A DNA stretch of 42,997 nucleotides from NCBI GenBank assembly GCA_949282265.1, contig CASDOZ010000018.1:1-42997 (forward strand), in the 5' to 3' direction. This document shows, piece after piece, positions 18,483 to 27,858 of the stretch. How positions within the stretch are numbered: position 1 is the first letter of the stretch; each line of letters opens with the position of its first letter. The DNA is from an uncultured Bacteroidales bacterium. Lineage in GTDB: Bacteria > Bacteroidota > Bacteroidia > Bacteroidales > Paludibacteraceae. Both the position numbers and the translations under genes were made by a program. The notes under the pieces are model-generated. The model ran no database searches. It was given only the letters and a program-made list of their open reading frames with translations, and had not been told where the DNA came from.

Positions 18483-19505
18483 TCAGAACAACGTGTCCAT
18501 ATCTCCGCTCCGCACCTTGCCCAGATGCTTGTAGGCCAAGTCGGTTACTTCACGGCCGCGCGGCGTACGTTTCAGGAAACCTTCCTTTATCAGGAAAGGC
18601 TCGTACACTTCTTCCAGCGTACCGGGGTCTTCGCCCAGAGCCGTCGCAATCGTCGTCAGGCCGACGGGCCCGCCCTTGAATTTGTCGATAATCGTGTTCA
18701 GAATCTTGTTGTCGATTTCGTCCAGCCCGTGCGTATCAATATTCAGCGCCTCCAAGGCGTAACGGGCAATCTGCAAATCGACGCTGCCGTTACCTTTGAC
18801 TTGGGCAAAATCGCGCACACGGCGCAACAAGGCATTGGCTATACGCGGCGTCCCGCGGCTGCGTCCGGCAATCTCGCGCGCGGCCTGCCGGTCTATTTTC
18901 ACGCCGAGCAAACCGGCAGAACGGTTTACAATGGCCGTCAGCACATCCGCGTCGTAATACTCCAGATGGCAATTAATGCCAAAACGAGCACGTAACGGAC
19001 TTGTCAGCAAGCCACTCCGCGTGGTGGCGCCGACCAAAGTAAACGGGCTTAATTCCAGTTGCACAGAACGTGCACTCGGTCCTTTGTCTATCATGATATC
19101 AATGCGGTAGTCTTCCATGGCGGAATACAGATATTCTTCCACCACGGGACTGAGCCGGTGGATTTCATCAATAAACAAGACATCGTTGGGTTCCAGTGCG
19201 GTCAGCAAGCCGGCCAGATCGCCGGGTTTGTCCAGCACGGGACCGGAAGTAACCTTGAAACCGACTTGCAGTTCATTGGCGATAATGTTCGCCAGCGTGG
19301 TTTTGCCAAGCCCCGGAGGGCCGTGCAACAAAGTATGATCAAGCGACTCGCCACGCAGACGGGCCGCTTGAACAAAGATATGTAAGTTCTCTACAATTTT
19401 TGATTGTCCGCGAAAATCGGCAAAAGAAAGCGGGCGCAGTGCATTTTCAGCATCCCGTTCTTTTTCCGGCAATTGCGGATTACGTATATTAAATCTTTCT
19501 GACAT
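18483..19505 (-). CDS. ruvB: Holliday junction branch-migration helicase RuvB
   Basis: A 340-residue AAA+ ATPase that, with RuvA, drives branch migration of Holliday junctions in recombination repair. The Walker A motif G-P-P-G-L-G-K-T is at residues 62-69 and Walker B D-E-I-H at 113-116. Sensor and arginine-finger segments ([16 protein letters not shown]) are present. The C-terminal winged-helix DNA-binding domain has G-G-P-V-G-L and the closing K-R-T-P-R-G-R. The ATG at 19505 (M-S-E-R-F-N-I-R) matches relatives; a longer in-frame start at 19538 lies inside gldA. It overlaps the end of the gldA-like gene by 17 bp, which implies shared transcription from the gldA promoter. Length is normal. 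Confidence 0.97.
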   Translation of the reverse strand: MSERFNIRNPQLPEKERDAENALRPLSFADFRGQSKIVENLHIFVQAARLRGESLDHTLLHGPPGLGKTTLANIIANELQVGFKVTSGPVLDKPGDLAGLLTALEPNDVLFIDEIHRLSPVVEEYLYSAMEDYRIDIMIDKGPSARSVQLELSPFTLVGATTRSGLLTSPLRARFGINCHLEYYDADVLTAIVNRSAGLLGVKIDRQAAREIAGRSRGTPRIANALLRRVRDFAQVKGNGSVDLQIARYALEALNIDTHGLDEIDNKILNTIIDKFKGGPVGLTTIATALGEDPGTLEEVYEPFLIKEGFLKRTPRGREVTDLAYKHLGKVRSGDMDTLF

Positions 19506-20409
19506 TCGTATGAGTAGATTCTCTAAATACTTCTTCAAGTGTTCTTGAAATAGTACGCATGGTCAGCAACGGATTTTTATACACCACCGCCAGATTGAAG
19601 AAGTTTTCACGATTGTCGATTCTTGACTCAACATGAAAATGATTAGCATCTACTTCAAAAACTTTCTCCACGCCAGGCACCTTCAACAAGTCTGCGGCAG
19701 AAATCGGATTGCGGAACTCCAAGAAAAGCCGCACATTTTTTTCGTTAAGGTACTGTATATCATTCACATCGTCAATGCGCGCAACAATCTTGCCTTCATG
19801 CAGGATGACAGCCCGCGAGCACATTTCCTTGACTTCCTGCAAGATATGCGTACTCAACAACACCGTGCGGTTCTTCCCTACTTCTTTTATCAGTTCCCTG
19901 ATTTCAACCATCTGGTTCGGATCCAATCCAGTTGTCGGTTCATCAAGAATCAGAACCTCAGGATCCGGCAATAATGCTTGTGCCAAACCGACACGTTGCT
20001 TATAACCTTTCGACAATTCCGAAATACGCTTCTTATATTCCCGCTTCAAACCGACCAACTGAATCAACTCACTCACACGCTTTTTAGATGCAGGTACATG
20101 ATAGATATCCGAAATGAAAGTCAAATACTCCAAAACGTACATATCTTCATATAAAGGATTATGCTCCGGCAAATAGCCGATTTTACCCATCGTAAGCATG
20201 GGCGTCCTGTGTGTATCAACACCACACACCTGTACTAAACCACTGTCGTAGTCTAACGCATTGGCGATTATTTTCATTAACGTGGTCTTTCCGGCGCCAT
20301 TTGGTCCCAATAACCCAACCACCTCACCACTACGCACTTCGAGATTGATATCCTTCAAAATGGATACGCCATCAATCTCCTTAGTTAAATGGGAAATACT
20401 TATTGACAT
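19489..20409 (-). CDS. gldA: GldA-like ABC transporter ATP-binding protein
   Basis: A 306-residue ABC ATPase. Walker [10 protein letters not shown] spans residues 35-43, the signature is L-S-K-G-Y-K-Q-R, and Walker B is [12 protein letters not shown]. The C-terminal extension and the segment [15 protein letters not shown] are typical of GldA, the ATPase of the GldA-GldF-GldG transporter first linked to gliding in Flavobacterium. In non-gliding Bacteroidales its role is unclear. The ATG at 20409 (M-S-I-S-I-S-H-L) is preferred over an upstream start that would lie beyond the promoter. A GldG homologue is encoded at 31479, but no GldF is in the window. It is co-transcribed with ruvB. Confidence 0.88.
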   Translation of the reverse strand: MSISISHLTKEIDGVSILKDINLEVRSGEVVGLLGPNGAGKTTLMKIIANALDYDSGLVQVCGVDTHRTPMLTMGKIGYLPEHNPLYEDMYVLEYLTFISDIYHVPASKKRVSELIQLVGLKREYKKRISELSKGYKQRVGLAQALLPDPEVLILDEPTTGLDPNQMVEIRELIKEVGKNRTVLLSTHILQEVKEMCSRAVILHEGKIVARIDDVNDIQYLNEKNVRLFLEFRNPISAADLLKVPGVEKVFEVDANHFHVESRIDNRENFFNLAVVYKNPLLTMRTISRTLEEVFRESTHTNVRKI

Positions 20410-20431
20410 AGAAAATCTGGATAAATTTATG

Positions 20432-20462
20432 CAAAGGTACAAATTTTTAGTTGATGTTGAAA
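20432..20462 (-). promoter_or_regulatory. Bacteroidales promoter for gldA-ruvB
   Basis: On the minus strand TACCTTTG (20439-20432) matches the -7 consensus, with TTTC 19 bp upstream as a near -33 element. The start codon is 22 bp past the box. Confidence 0.68.
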
Positions 20463-20624
20463 ACTTCTAAAAGAAAAAACTTCATAAAAAGCATTTTATG
20501 TACAAAAAGCTAATAATACAAAACAAAAACATTTCAAGAAAGACACAAAACAACAGCATGAGACACTAATATACATACGCTAAACCACCAAACGCCATAA
20601 GGTAAACATAGATGTAAAAAACTA

Positions 20625-20656
20625 TTTTCCGGTTTCCACCCATTTAATTACCTTTG
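20625..20656 (+). promoter_or_regulatory. Bacteroidales promoter for thiL
   Basis: TACCTTTG (20649-20656) matches the -7 consensus, with TTTT 20 bp upstream as a near -33 element. It lies 22 bp before the thiL start. Confidence 0.66.
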
Positions 20657-20678
20657 CATTCAAGAAAAACAAAAAACG

Positions 20679-21710
20679 ATGAAAAAAGAACGTACCGAAA
20701 TATCTACCCTCGGCGAATTCGGGCTGATCCGCCACCTGACGGAAAAATTCAAGACACAAAATACATCTACCCTGAAAGCCGTAGGCGACGATGCAGCCGT
20801 ACTTGACTATGGCTCAAAAAAAGTCCTGGTAACGACCGACCTGCTGCTGGAAGGCATTCATTTCGACTTGCAATATACACCGCTCAAGCATCTGGGTTAC
20901 AAATCAGCAGTCGTAAACTTTTCCGACATTTATGCCATGAACGGACAACCCAAGCAAATCACCGTTTCGTTGGGAGTGTCCAAACGTTTTTCCATCGAAG
21001 ACTTGGACGAAATATACGATGGAATCCGGCTGGCATGTGAGAATTACGGCGTCGATTTGGTCGGCGGAGACACATCCTCATCACTCACGGGACTGACCAT
21101 CAGCATAACCTGCATGGGCGAAGCCGATGCTGACAAAATCGTGTACCGGAACGGTGCCAAGCCTAACGACCTGATTTGCGTGACAGGAAACTTGGGTGCC
21201 GCCTACATGGGGCTGCAACTGCTGGAACGCGAGAAACGCGTTTTTGAAGGTAACAGCGATGTCCAACCCGACTTTGAAGGCAAGGATTACATCCTACAAC
21301 GCCAACTCAAGCCAGAAGCGCGACGCGATGTGATTGAAGCATTGGCCAAGCATGGCATCAAGCCTACCGCCATGATGGACATTTCCGACGGCCTGTCGTC
21401 CGAACTGATGCACATTTGTTCGCAAAGCAACACGGGTTGCCGTGTGTACGAAGACAAAATACCCATCGACTACCAGTCGGCCGTCATGGCGGACGAACTG
21501 AACATGAACATTGTAACATGCGCACTGAACGGCGGCGAAGACTATGAACTGCTGTTCACGGCAAGCCTGGAAGACTACGAAAAATTAGTCTTGCTGGAAA
21601 ACGTCAGCATGGTAGGACACATCACCAAACCGGAATACGGGCTTAACTTAGTCGGCCGCGAAGGCGAAGAAATCCCGCTGAAAGCCCAAGGCTGGAATTC
21701 ATTGCAATAA
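20679..21710 (+). CDS. thiL: Thiamine-monophosphate kinase
   Basis: A 343-residue enzyme that phosphorylates thiamine monophosphate to thiamine diphosphate with ATP, the last step of cofactor synthesis, in the cytoplasm. It belongs to the PurM/SelD-like kinase fold. Motifs seen in order are G-E-F-G-L-I, V-G-D-D-A-A-V-L-D (about residues 35-43), T-T-D-L-L-L-E-G-I-H-F-D, V-G-G-D-T-S-S-S near residue 130, M-D-I-S-D-G-L, and G-G-E-D-Y-E-L-L-F near the C-terminus. All are hallmarks of ThiL. It stands alone with its own promoter; no TPP riboswitch was recognised in the 236-bp divergent region. A dyad follows at 21734-21763. Confidence 0.95.
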   Translation: MKKERTEISTLGEFGLIRHLTEKFKTQNTSTLKAVGDDAAVLDYGSKKVLVTTDLLLEGIHFDLQYTPLKHLGYKSAVVNFSDIYAMNGQPKQITVSLGVSKRFSIEDLDEIYDGIRLACENYGVDLVGGDTSSSLTGLTISITCMGEADADKIVYRNGAKPNDLICVTGNLGAAYMGLQLLEREKRVFEGNSDVQPDFEGKDYILQRQLKPEARRDVIEALAKHGIKPTAMMDISDGLSSELMHICSQSNTGCRVYEDKIPIDYQSAVMADELNMNIVTCALNGGEDYELLFTASLEDYEKLVLLENVSMVGHITKPEYGLNLVGREGEEIPLKAQGWNSLQ

Positions 21711-21733
21711 AAGCAAGGAAATTGATACGGAAT

Positions 21734-21763
21734 CGGGAATACCGGCGAATACCGGTATGCCCG
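21734..21763. terminator. Dyad between convergent thiL and DUF4249 genes
   Basis: CGGGAATACCGG (21734-21745) pairs with CCGGTATGCCCG (21752-21763) except for one mismatch. It lies between two convergent stop codons and may terminate both; a short TTT follows on the plus side only. Confidence 0.5.
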
Positions 21764-21787
21764 GTTTGCATAATCCATAACTACAGC

Positions 21788-22801
21788 CTATTCTGACAAC
21801 TCGATCCGGACGGATTCCATACGGACATGGTCGCAGCCGACAATACCCAATCCGCCATTTACATTGGTGTAAACCTGCACCGGTTCTGAGAAAAGATTAC
21901 TGCCCGTATAACCCTCCGCCTCGCCGCGGCTTTTCAAATAAAGGTAATATGACTCAGACAAATTATGCAGGAATACGCGCAACTCGCAAAACAAACCAGC
22001 AAAAGTCAGAGAAGCCGATTTCATGTATGGTTCATCGTCCGGCCCAAACGATGCTGAGGCATACATGACCGGAACTTTTATCTCCACACGGCTTCCATTC
22101 AAAAAATCATCATTGAAGATATTGTAGGTTGCCGTTTCCTTGTTCTGGCCGGTATTTATCAGGTTGCCGAGCGACACGCCGTTATTCGTCTTGTCCGACA
22201 ACTGGAAAGACACGGTTTCTTCCGTGTAGTTCGATTCGTCCCAATAGGTACGTTTGAGCATTGTCAAGCGATAAAAATTACGCACCTCCGACGGATCGGA
22301 AAAAGTCAACAGCAAATCGCAATATGCATCCTGATATACACCCAACGTGTCCTCTCCCAGTGTCGAATAGCGGATTTCCTGACGAAAATTATCCGCAGAT
22401 ACCGTAAACGGGACGGCATCCGGCATTTTGACGGTGGCATCCACCTGGGCGAATTTGGGGCTTGCGGCTGTCAGCCGGATTTCATCGCAGGAGGCAAGGC
22501 GGGGCACGCACATATACATGCCGGAGCCCTTATGCTGCAACGTGTCGGTGCATATGCCATTAACCCAAAGACAAACGATCGCATCATCCACCGGATTGAA
22601 CGACGACGCGTTATTCAAGAAAAAACGGCTCTCCGTAAGTGAAACATGCAGGCTACTGTCGGGACTGACAAACGCATTGACCACGAGTAGCGGGTCAGTT
22701 TCTGTCCCCTTGAATTTAATGGGATTTTCACAGGACGACCACAAGCTGGTCACAAGTCCGAAAACCAATATCTGGAGAAATATCTGAATGTTATGTTTCA
22801 T
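21788..22801 (-). CDS. DUF4249 lipoprotein, partner of a TonB-dependent receptor
   Basis: A 337-residue predicted lipoprotein with a signal peptide and a lipobox ending W-S-S-C at residue 24. After it comes a beta-rich domain with L-L-V-V-N-A-F-V-S-P-D-S-S-L-H-V-S-L-T-E-S, which is the DUF4249 opening. DUF4249 genes regularly sit directly after a CarboxypepD_reg-like TonB-dependent receptor in Bacteroidota, as here (15 bp gap). They are thought to be accessory surface or periplasmic proteins, somewhat like SusD in position though not in sequence. The substrate is unknown. The ATG at 22801 is preferred to a GTG at 22807. Confidence 0.85.
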   Translation of the reverse strand: MKHNIQIFLQILVFGLVTSLWSSCENPIKFKGTETDPLLVVNAFVSPDSSLHVSLTESRFFLNNASSFNPVDDAIVCLWVNGICTDTLQHKGSGMYMCVPRLASCDEIRLTAASPKFAQVDATVKMPDAVPFTVSADNFRQEIRYSTLGEDTLGVYQDAYCDLLLTFSDPSEVRNFYRLTMLKRTYWDESNYTEETVSFQLSDKTNNGVSLGNLINTGQNKETATYNIFNDDFLNGSRVEIKVPVMYASASFGPDDEPYMKSASLTFAGLFCELRVFLHNLSESYYLYLKSRGEAEGYTGSNLFSEPVQVYTNVNGGLGIVGCDHVRMESVRIELSE

Positions 22802-22816
22802 AATCACTGCTTTTTT

Positions 22817-25221
22817 TTAAAATTTAAACGAATAACTTACAGAAGGAATGATAGGGAATAAAGTAAGTTTCATCAACTTGTTCTGCACATTCCCTGCCGC
22901 ATCGGTAGTAGTGCTCTCGTAAACGAGGAACGGGTTCATCTGGCAATAGGCATTATATATGCTTATATTCCACGTGCGGACACCATGTTTTTTCTGCTTA
23001 TGGAAGTTAACCCCCAGATCCAGACGGTGGTAGGCCGGCAAACGATAATTGTTACGTTCACTAATATAAGTAATTTCGCCTTCGGCGGGATATTCCATGC
23101 CCGGTACCGGCGGAGCGTAATAGCTTTGTGTGCCCAATGTACCGCAATTGCCGCTGCTGAACACCCAAGTGCCGGCAATGTCAATACGGTCATTGAATTT
23201 GTGCGCCACGGTCAAACTGATATCGTGCCGGCGGTCGTACTTGGCAGGGAACTTCCGGCCGAAGTTCAACTCCTCGCCTGGGCGATTGAATAACCGTTCT
23301 GACTTAGACCATGTGTATCCAAGCCAACCAGTCGTATTGCCGAAAGTACGCTGCAACAGGAATTCCACACCATACGACCAGCCACGCCCCATGCACACCT
23401 TGTCTTCCCAGCCGGTTGCCGCACCAAAGAAAGTCGCGCCATCCTTATACTCAATCAAGTTGTCCATGGTCTTATAGTAACCCTCCACCGAAAAATCGGC
23501 CCAGTTTTTCAACTGGTAAAACAGGCCAAGCGACACCTGATGCGAATGCATCGGCCGGATACGCGCCGTAACCGGCACCCACAAATCAGAAGGCAAGCTC
23601 AAATTGTTGTTCGACAGCATGTGCACATACTGGGTCATATAGGCATATCCGGCCTTGGCCGACAAATCCTCCGTCAGGAGCACGCGCAAGCTGGCACGCG
23701 GCTGCACGGAATTGTAAAACGAGCCTTGCACCCAAAAAGCGGAATAACGCACACCCACGTTACCCTTGAAGCGGTAACCCAACTGCATGTCATCTTCCAC
23801 ATAAACAGCAGCTTCATGGGCAAGTACATTGCGGTCGCCGTAAGTGGTGTCCATGTTCAACTGCATGCCCTGCTCCGAGGTGTCATAACGGGTTGTCTGC
23901 ACTCCTGGCTTAAATGTATGAAAAAGATATTCCGTGCCAAAACGCAAGGTGTGGGTGCTTGCCGGTCGGTATTCAAAATCAATTTTACCCGTATAATCAA
24001 CAATACCAGATTTGTAAGTTATACTGCTTTCACTACGGTCAGTCTTCCCTTTTTCCATGGTTTCCATTGCCGCACCCAGCTTCATGTTGTAACGGTAACG
24101 GGTTGCATTCGCCGACACATCCATAAACAACTGGGGAGAGATAACATGATTCCAGCGTAATGCACCCACTATGTTACCCCAGTTCCAATTCATCTTTGTC
24201 TTTTCATACGTGTTGCTCTCGGAGCTATCCAATTCCTTGGTCAGCATATCGGTGTAAATCACATCATCACCCATATAATAACTCAGAAACAGACGGTCGC
24301 GATCAGAAAAGCGGTGGGTTACTTTCGCGTTCACATCATAGAAATAATAACCGGCCAGATTACGCTTCATGTCCTCCTTTGCACCCTTGATCATCAAAAT
24401 TGGCTGCGCGAGCAAGTCCGCATAGGTACGCCGCGCCGAAACATTGAATGACGTCTTACCTTTCCAGATAGGTCCTTCCACATTCGCTTTGGCCGAAATC
24501 AGGCCGACACTGACATTGCCGTGATAGTTATACATGTCGCCATCGTTGCTGCGAATGTCAATGACCGACGACAGCCGTCCACCAAAACGGGCAGGGAAAC
24601 TGCCCTTGTAAAGCGTAACGTTCTTAATGGCATCTGCGTTGAACACGGAAAAGAAGCCAAACAGATGGTTCACATTATAAACAGGCACACCGTCCAGCAA
24701 CAACAAATTTTCATCCGGGCCGCCACCACGGACATACATGCCGGCAGAACCTTCCGTGCCAGACTGCACGCCTGGCAAAAGTTGCAACACCTTAATGACA
24801 TCCGTTTCACCAAACATGGTGGGCACCGACTTTATTTGCGTAACCGGCACTTCTATGGCACTCATTTGGCTGCCACGAACGCCCAAATCATTGCGCTGTC
24901 CGATGACCGTAACCTCCTGCAAATGCGTGCTCTCGGCCAGTTGGATACTCATAACCGTATCGCGCGACAGCCGGAACTCAGACATTTCCGTTTCATAACC
25001 CACATAGGAAACAGCCAGGCGGATATCGCCGGCCGGCAAAGTCAAAGAATAATGACCATAAGAATTTGTAACCGTACCCCTACCCGACTGCATGTCCAGC
25101 ACCGTCGCGCTCAAGAGCGTTTCGCCGCTCGTCCGGTCGGTTACATAGCCGCTGACAGTAACATTCTGCGCCTCTGCCATGCCTGCGGCCAGCACAGCGG
25201 CACATAAAAAGTTTTTTTCAT
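22817..25221 (-). CDS. TonB-dependent outer-membrane receptor, start out of frame by 1 nt
   Basis: An outer-membrane active transporter. The body has an N-terminal CarboxypepD_reg-like domain (V-S-G-Y-V-T-D-R-T-S-G-E-T-L), a plug domain (V-P-T-M-F-G-E-T-D-V-I-K-V-L-Q-L-L-P-G-V-Q, V-R-G-G-G-P-D-E-N-L-L-L-L-D-G) and a long beta-barrel ending S-Y-S-F-K-F. The only ATG placed properly after the promoter is at 25221. It is followed by seven A, and the signal peptide and body read on in a frame that would need eight A (M-K-K-N-F-L-C-A-A-V). With that base the product has 801 residues. The in-frame reading extends upstream through the 42-bp repeat array, but that part lies before the promoter and is not credible protein. 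The DUF4249 partner follows 15 bp downstream. Confidence 0.87.
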
Positions 25222-25249
25222 ATCTTAAAAAGTTTAGGTTAGTGGGCGG

Positions 25250-25280
25250 CAAAGATATACATATTTTTATATATGGCAAA
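25250..25280 (-). promoter_or_regulatory. Bacteroidales promoter for the TonB receptor operon
   Basis: On the minus strand TTTG (25280-25277), a 19-bp spacer and TATCTTTG (25257-25250) match both consensus elements. Transcription should begin near 25244, about 20 nt before the ATG at 25221. This rules out starts further upstream and exposes the frameshift in the A7 tract. The 42-bp repeat array begins about 80 bp upstream. Confidence 0.78.
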
Positions 25281-25358
25281 TTTTCCGATTTCAGAACGCC
25301 CCCGCCGTATTCCGCCAACTCCATGAGAAGGTACTTGAAAATACCTTTTGCTCGCTTG

Positions 25359-25704
25359 CAACGGCAACATAAACGGCATAGCGAAGCCGTTGTATGCATA
25401 CGACAGCAATATAAATAACGTAGCGAAGCCGTTGTAAACATACGACAGCAATATAAATGACGTAGCGAAGCCGTTGTATGCATACGACAGCAACATAAAC
25501 GGCGTAGCGAAGCCGTTGTATGCATACGACAGCAATATAAATGACGTAGCGAAGCCGTTGTAAACATACGACAGCAACATAAACGGCGTAGCGAAGCCGT
25601 TGTATGCATACGACAGCAACATAAACGGCGTAGCGAAGCCGTTGTAAGCATACAACGACAAGATAAACGAGACTGCGGAACCGTTGTAAGCATACGACAG
25701 CAAC
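25359..25704. repeat. Array of about eight 42-bp tandem units
   Basis: The marker G-C-G-A-A-G-C-C-G-T-T-G recurs at 25381, 25423, 25465, 25507, 25549, 25591 and 25633, with a degenerate copy at 25675, always 42 bp apart; a partial unit precedes the first. Units 1, 3, 4 and 6 contain the perfect palindrome GTATGCATAC; units 2 and 5 read GTAAACATAC, and 7 and 8 GTAAGCATAC. Before units 1, 4, 6 and 7, AACGGC and GCCGTT flank 8 bases as a short hairpin. Units 1-3 closely match units 4-6, so a 126-bp block was probably duplicated. All three minus-strand frames are open through the array, a by-product of the period being a multiple of three. There are no variable spacers, so it is not CRISPR. It lies between the M3 peptidase terminator and the TonB receptor promoter; 25222-25770 holds no gene. 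Confidence 0.95.
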
Positions 25705-25747
25705 AAAAAACAGAAATGGTTGTCCGGCAAAACCAGACAACCATTTC
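25705..25747 (-). terminator. Intrinsic terminator of the M3 peptidase gene
   Basis: A perfect 12-bp stem GAAATGGTTGTC (25713-25724) / GACAACCATTTC (25736-25747) with an 11-base loop is followed on the minus strand by T-G-T-T-T-T-T-T-G. It lies 23 bp past the M3 peptidase stop and shields the repeat array from read-through. Confidence 0.88.
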
Positions 25748-25770
25748 CCCCATATTCTCTGAATAACAGT

Positions 25771-27858
25771 TTATTTTATGCCATCATGTTTCAGCAAGGC
25801 ATCTATGGTTGGTTCCTGCCCGCGGAAACGCTTGTAGAGCGTCATCGGGTCTTCGGTGCTGCCGCGCTCCAGGATATTGGTACGGAAGCTGTCAGCCGTT
25901 TTCTTGTCAAAAATGCCGTTTTCCATAAACACGGAGAAAGCATCGGCTGCCAGCACTTCGGTCCATTTGTAGCTGTAATAACCTGCTGCATAGCCACCGG
26001 AAAACAGGTGGCTGAACGTCGGACTCAAAGCGGTGTTGCACTGCACGGGCAATATGTCGGTTGCAGCAACGGCAGCTTTCTCAAATGCGATGACGTTGCC
26101 CTCAAAAGGTTCGGTGAGCGTATGCCATGCCATGTCGAGGAAACCGAAATTGAGCTGACGCACACACAAATAACCGGCATTGTAGTTGGCTGCATCCTTG
26201 ATCTTCTGCACCAGTTCGGCCGGAATCTTCTCGCCGGTCTGGTAATGTACGGCGAACTCATCGAGGAAAGCCTGCTGGCTGGCCCAGTTTTCCATAATCT
26301 GCGAAGGCAGTTCCACAAAATCGCGATATACATTTGTACCGGACAGGCTCTCGTAGGTGCAGTCGGTCAGCATACCGTGCAAGGCATGTCCGAACTCATG
26401 CAAGAAAGTAGTCAGTTCATCGTATGTCAGCAATGCAGGTTTGTCTTGTGTCGGGCGCGTAAAGTTCATGACAATGATAGTTTGCGGACGGCTGTCCTTA
26501 CGGCCATCCTTCCATTGCCCCTTGAACTCACTCATCCAAGCTCCTGCGCGCTTGCCCTCGCGCGGATGGAAATCGGCGTAAAACACTGCGACATGCTTGC
26601 CACGACTGTCCGTAACGTCATAAGCGACCACTTCGGGATGATAGACCTGTATCTTTTCGTTGCGCGTGAACTTAATGCCATACAACTTTGTAGCAAGGCC
26701 GAATACGCCCTTCTTGACATTCTCCAACTCAAAATAAGGACGCAGAATCTCATCGTTAATGGAGTATTTCTCGTTCTTCAACTTTTCGGAATAATAGCTC
26801 CAATCCCAAGGCTGCACCTTGGCATAGAAACCGTGTGTCGTGGCATATTCCTGCACTTCGGCATATTCACGTTCCGCAACGGGCTTGTAGGCTTCCAGCA
26901 ACTGGTTGAGCAGATTGTACACATTTTCCTCGTTGGCCGCCATACGGTGTTTGAGCACATACTCGGCATACGATTGTTTGCCGAGCAGTTTGGCAATGGC
27001 CAGGCGCGTGTTCACAATGTCGATGACATTCTGGCGGTTGTCATATTCGCCGCCCTGCAAGCAAAGCGTATTGTTGGCTTCCCACAGCTCGCGGCGCAAA
27101 TCGCGGTTGTCGGCATATTTCAGGAACGGCACGACCGTGGTCGGCTTCAAGTTCAGTAACCAGCCTTCTTTGCCTTTCTTTTGCGCGTTTTCGGCCAACA
27201 TCTGTTTCGTGTCGTCCGACAAACCGGCCAAAAGCGACTCATCAGTCAGCAACATTTCCCAGGCATTGGTGGCTTTCAGCACGTTCTGCCCGAAGTTGAG
27301 CGTCAGCAAGCCCAGTTTCTTGGTCAGTTCGCGATACACGGCTTTGTCCTCTTCCGACAAGTTGGCCCCGTTGTCGGCAAAACTGTCATACGTATCCTGC
27401 AACAACTTGGCCTGTTCCACCGTGAGTTTCAGTTTGTCCTTTTGTTCATACACGGTTTTGATGCGTGCAAACAAAGCCTCGTTCAGGGAAATGGCATTAC
27501 TGTGCTCGCTCATTTTCGGCGACAATTCCTGGGCGATAGCCTGCAAATCATCGTTTGTTTCAGCGCTCAGCAGGTTGTAGAAGACACCGGCCACGCGGTT
27601 CAACAGCCTGCCAGATTTCTCCAACGCCACAATGGTATTTTCAAATGTGGCCGGCGCAGGGTTATTCACTATCGCCTCTATTTCTGCCATTTGCTGTTTC
27701 ATGCCTTCCTCAAAAGCAGGCATATAATGTTCCAGTTTGATTTCCTGGAACGGGCAAGTTTCATAAGGCGTTTTAAAAGGTTTAAAGAACGGATTCTCTG
27801 CCGCTTGGACAGCGGCTGTCGTTAATAAAGCCATAAGGGCAAAAGTTTTAAATTTCAT
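25771..27858 (-). CDS. M3 family zinc metallopeptidase (peptidyl-dipeptidase/oligopeptidase type)
   Basis: A 695-residue zinc peptidase of the Dcp/oligopeptidase A family, with a cleavable signal peptide (M-K-F-K-T-F-A-L-M-A-L-L-T-T-A-A, to about residue 20) that puts it in the periplasm. The zinc motif is H-E-F-G-H at residues 487-491. The downstream F-V-E-L-P-S-Q supplies the third ligand Glu, and a G-Y-A-A-G-Y-Y-S-Y-K-W segment near the C-terminus belongs to the substrate cleft. Family members cut short peptides, so a role in peptide nutrition is likely. The start overlaps the stop of the T9SS type-A cargo gene by 4 bp, so the two are translationally coupled. Whether this is Dcp proper cannot be settled from sequence. 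Confidence 0.95.
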   Translation of the reverse strand: MKFKTFALMALLTTAAVQAAENPFFKPFKTPYETCPFQEIKLEHYMPAFEEGMKQQMAEIEAIVNNPAPATFENTIVALEKSGRLLNRVAGVFYNLLSAETNDDLQAIAQELSPKMSEHSNAISLNEALFARIKTVYEQKDKLKLTVEQAKLLQDTYDSFADNGANLSEEDKAVYRELTKKLGLLTLNFGQNVLKATNAWEMLLTDESLLAGLSDDTKQMLAENAQKKGKEGWLLNLKPTTVVPFLKYADNRDLRRELWEANNTLCLQGGEYDNRQNVIDIVNTRLAIAKLLGKQSYAEYVLKHRMAANEENVYNLLNQLLEAYKPVAEREYAEVQEYATTHGFYAKVQPWDWSYYSEKLKNEKYSINDEILRPYFELENVKKGVFGLATKLYGIKFTRNEKIQVYHPEVVAYDVTDSRGKHVAVFYADFHPREGKRAGAWMSEFKGQWKDGRKDSRPQTIIVMNFTRPTQDKPALLTYDELTTFLHEFGHALHGMLTDCTYESLSGTNVYRDFVELPSQIMENWASQQAFLDEFAVHYQTGEKIPAELVQKIKDAANYNAGYLCVRQLNFGFLDMAWHTLTEPFEGNVIAFEKAAVAATDILPVQCNTALSPTFSHLFSGGYAAGYYSYKWTEVLAADAFSVFMENGIFDKKTADSFRTNILERGSTEDPMTLYKRFRGQEPTIDALLKHDGIK

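Noticed and set aside
20443-20678. TPP riboswitch upstream of thiL
   Set aside because: No conserved THI-box elements were recognised, and the leader downstream of the promoter is only about 20 nt.
25359-25704. CRISPR array
   Set aside because: Units are directly adjacent and similar over their full 42 bp; there are no unique spacers and no cas genes.
25222-25753. In-frame N-terminal extension of the TonB receptor through the 42-bp repeats
   Set aside because: It lies upstream of a full consensus promoter, consists of 14-residue Cys/Arg-rich repeats, and all three frames of that strand are open for the trivial reason that the period is a multiple of three.
25720-27159. 479-residue plus-strand frame opposite the M3 peptidase
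   Set aside because: The minus strand encodes a complete HEFGH peptidase; the plus frame has no recognisable features.
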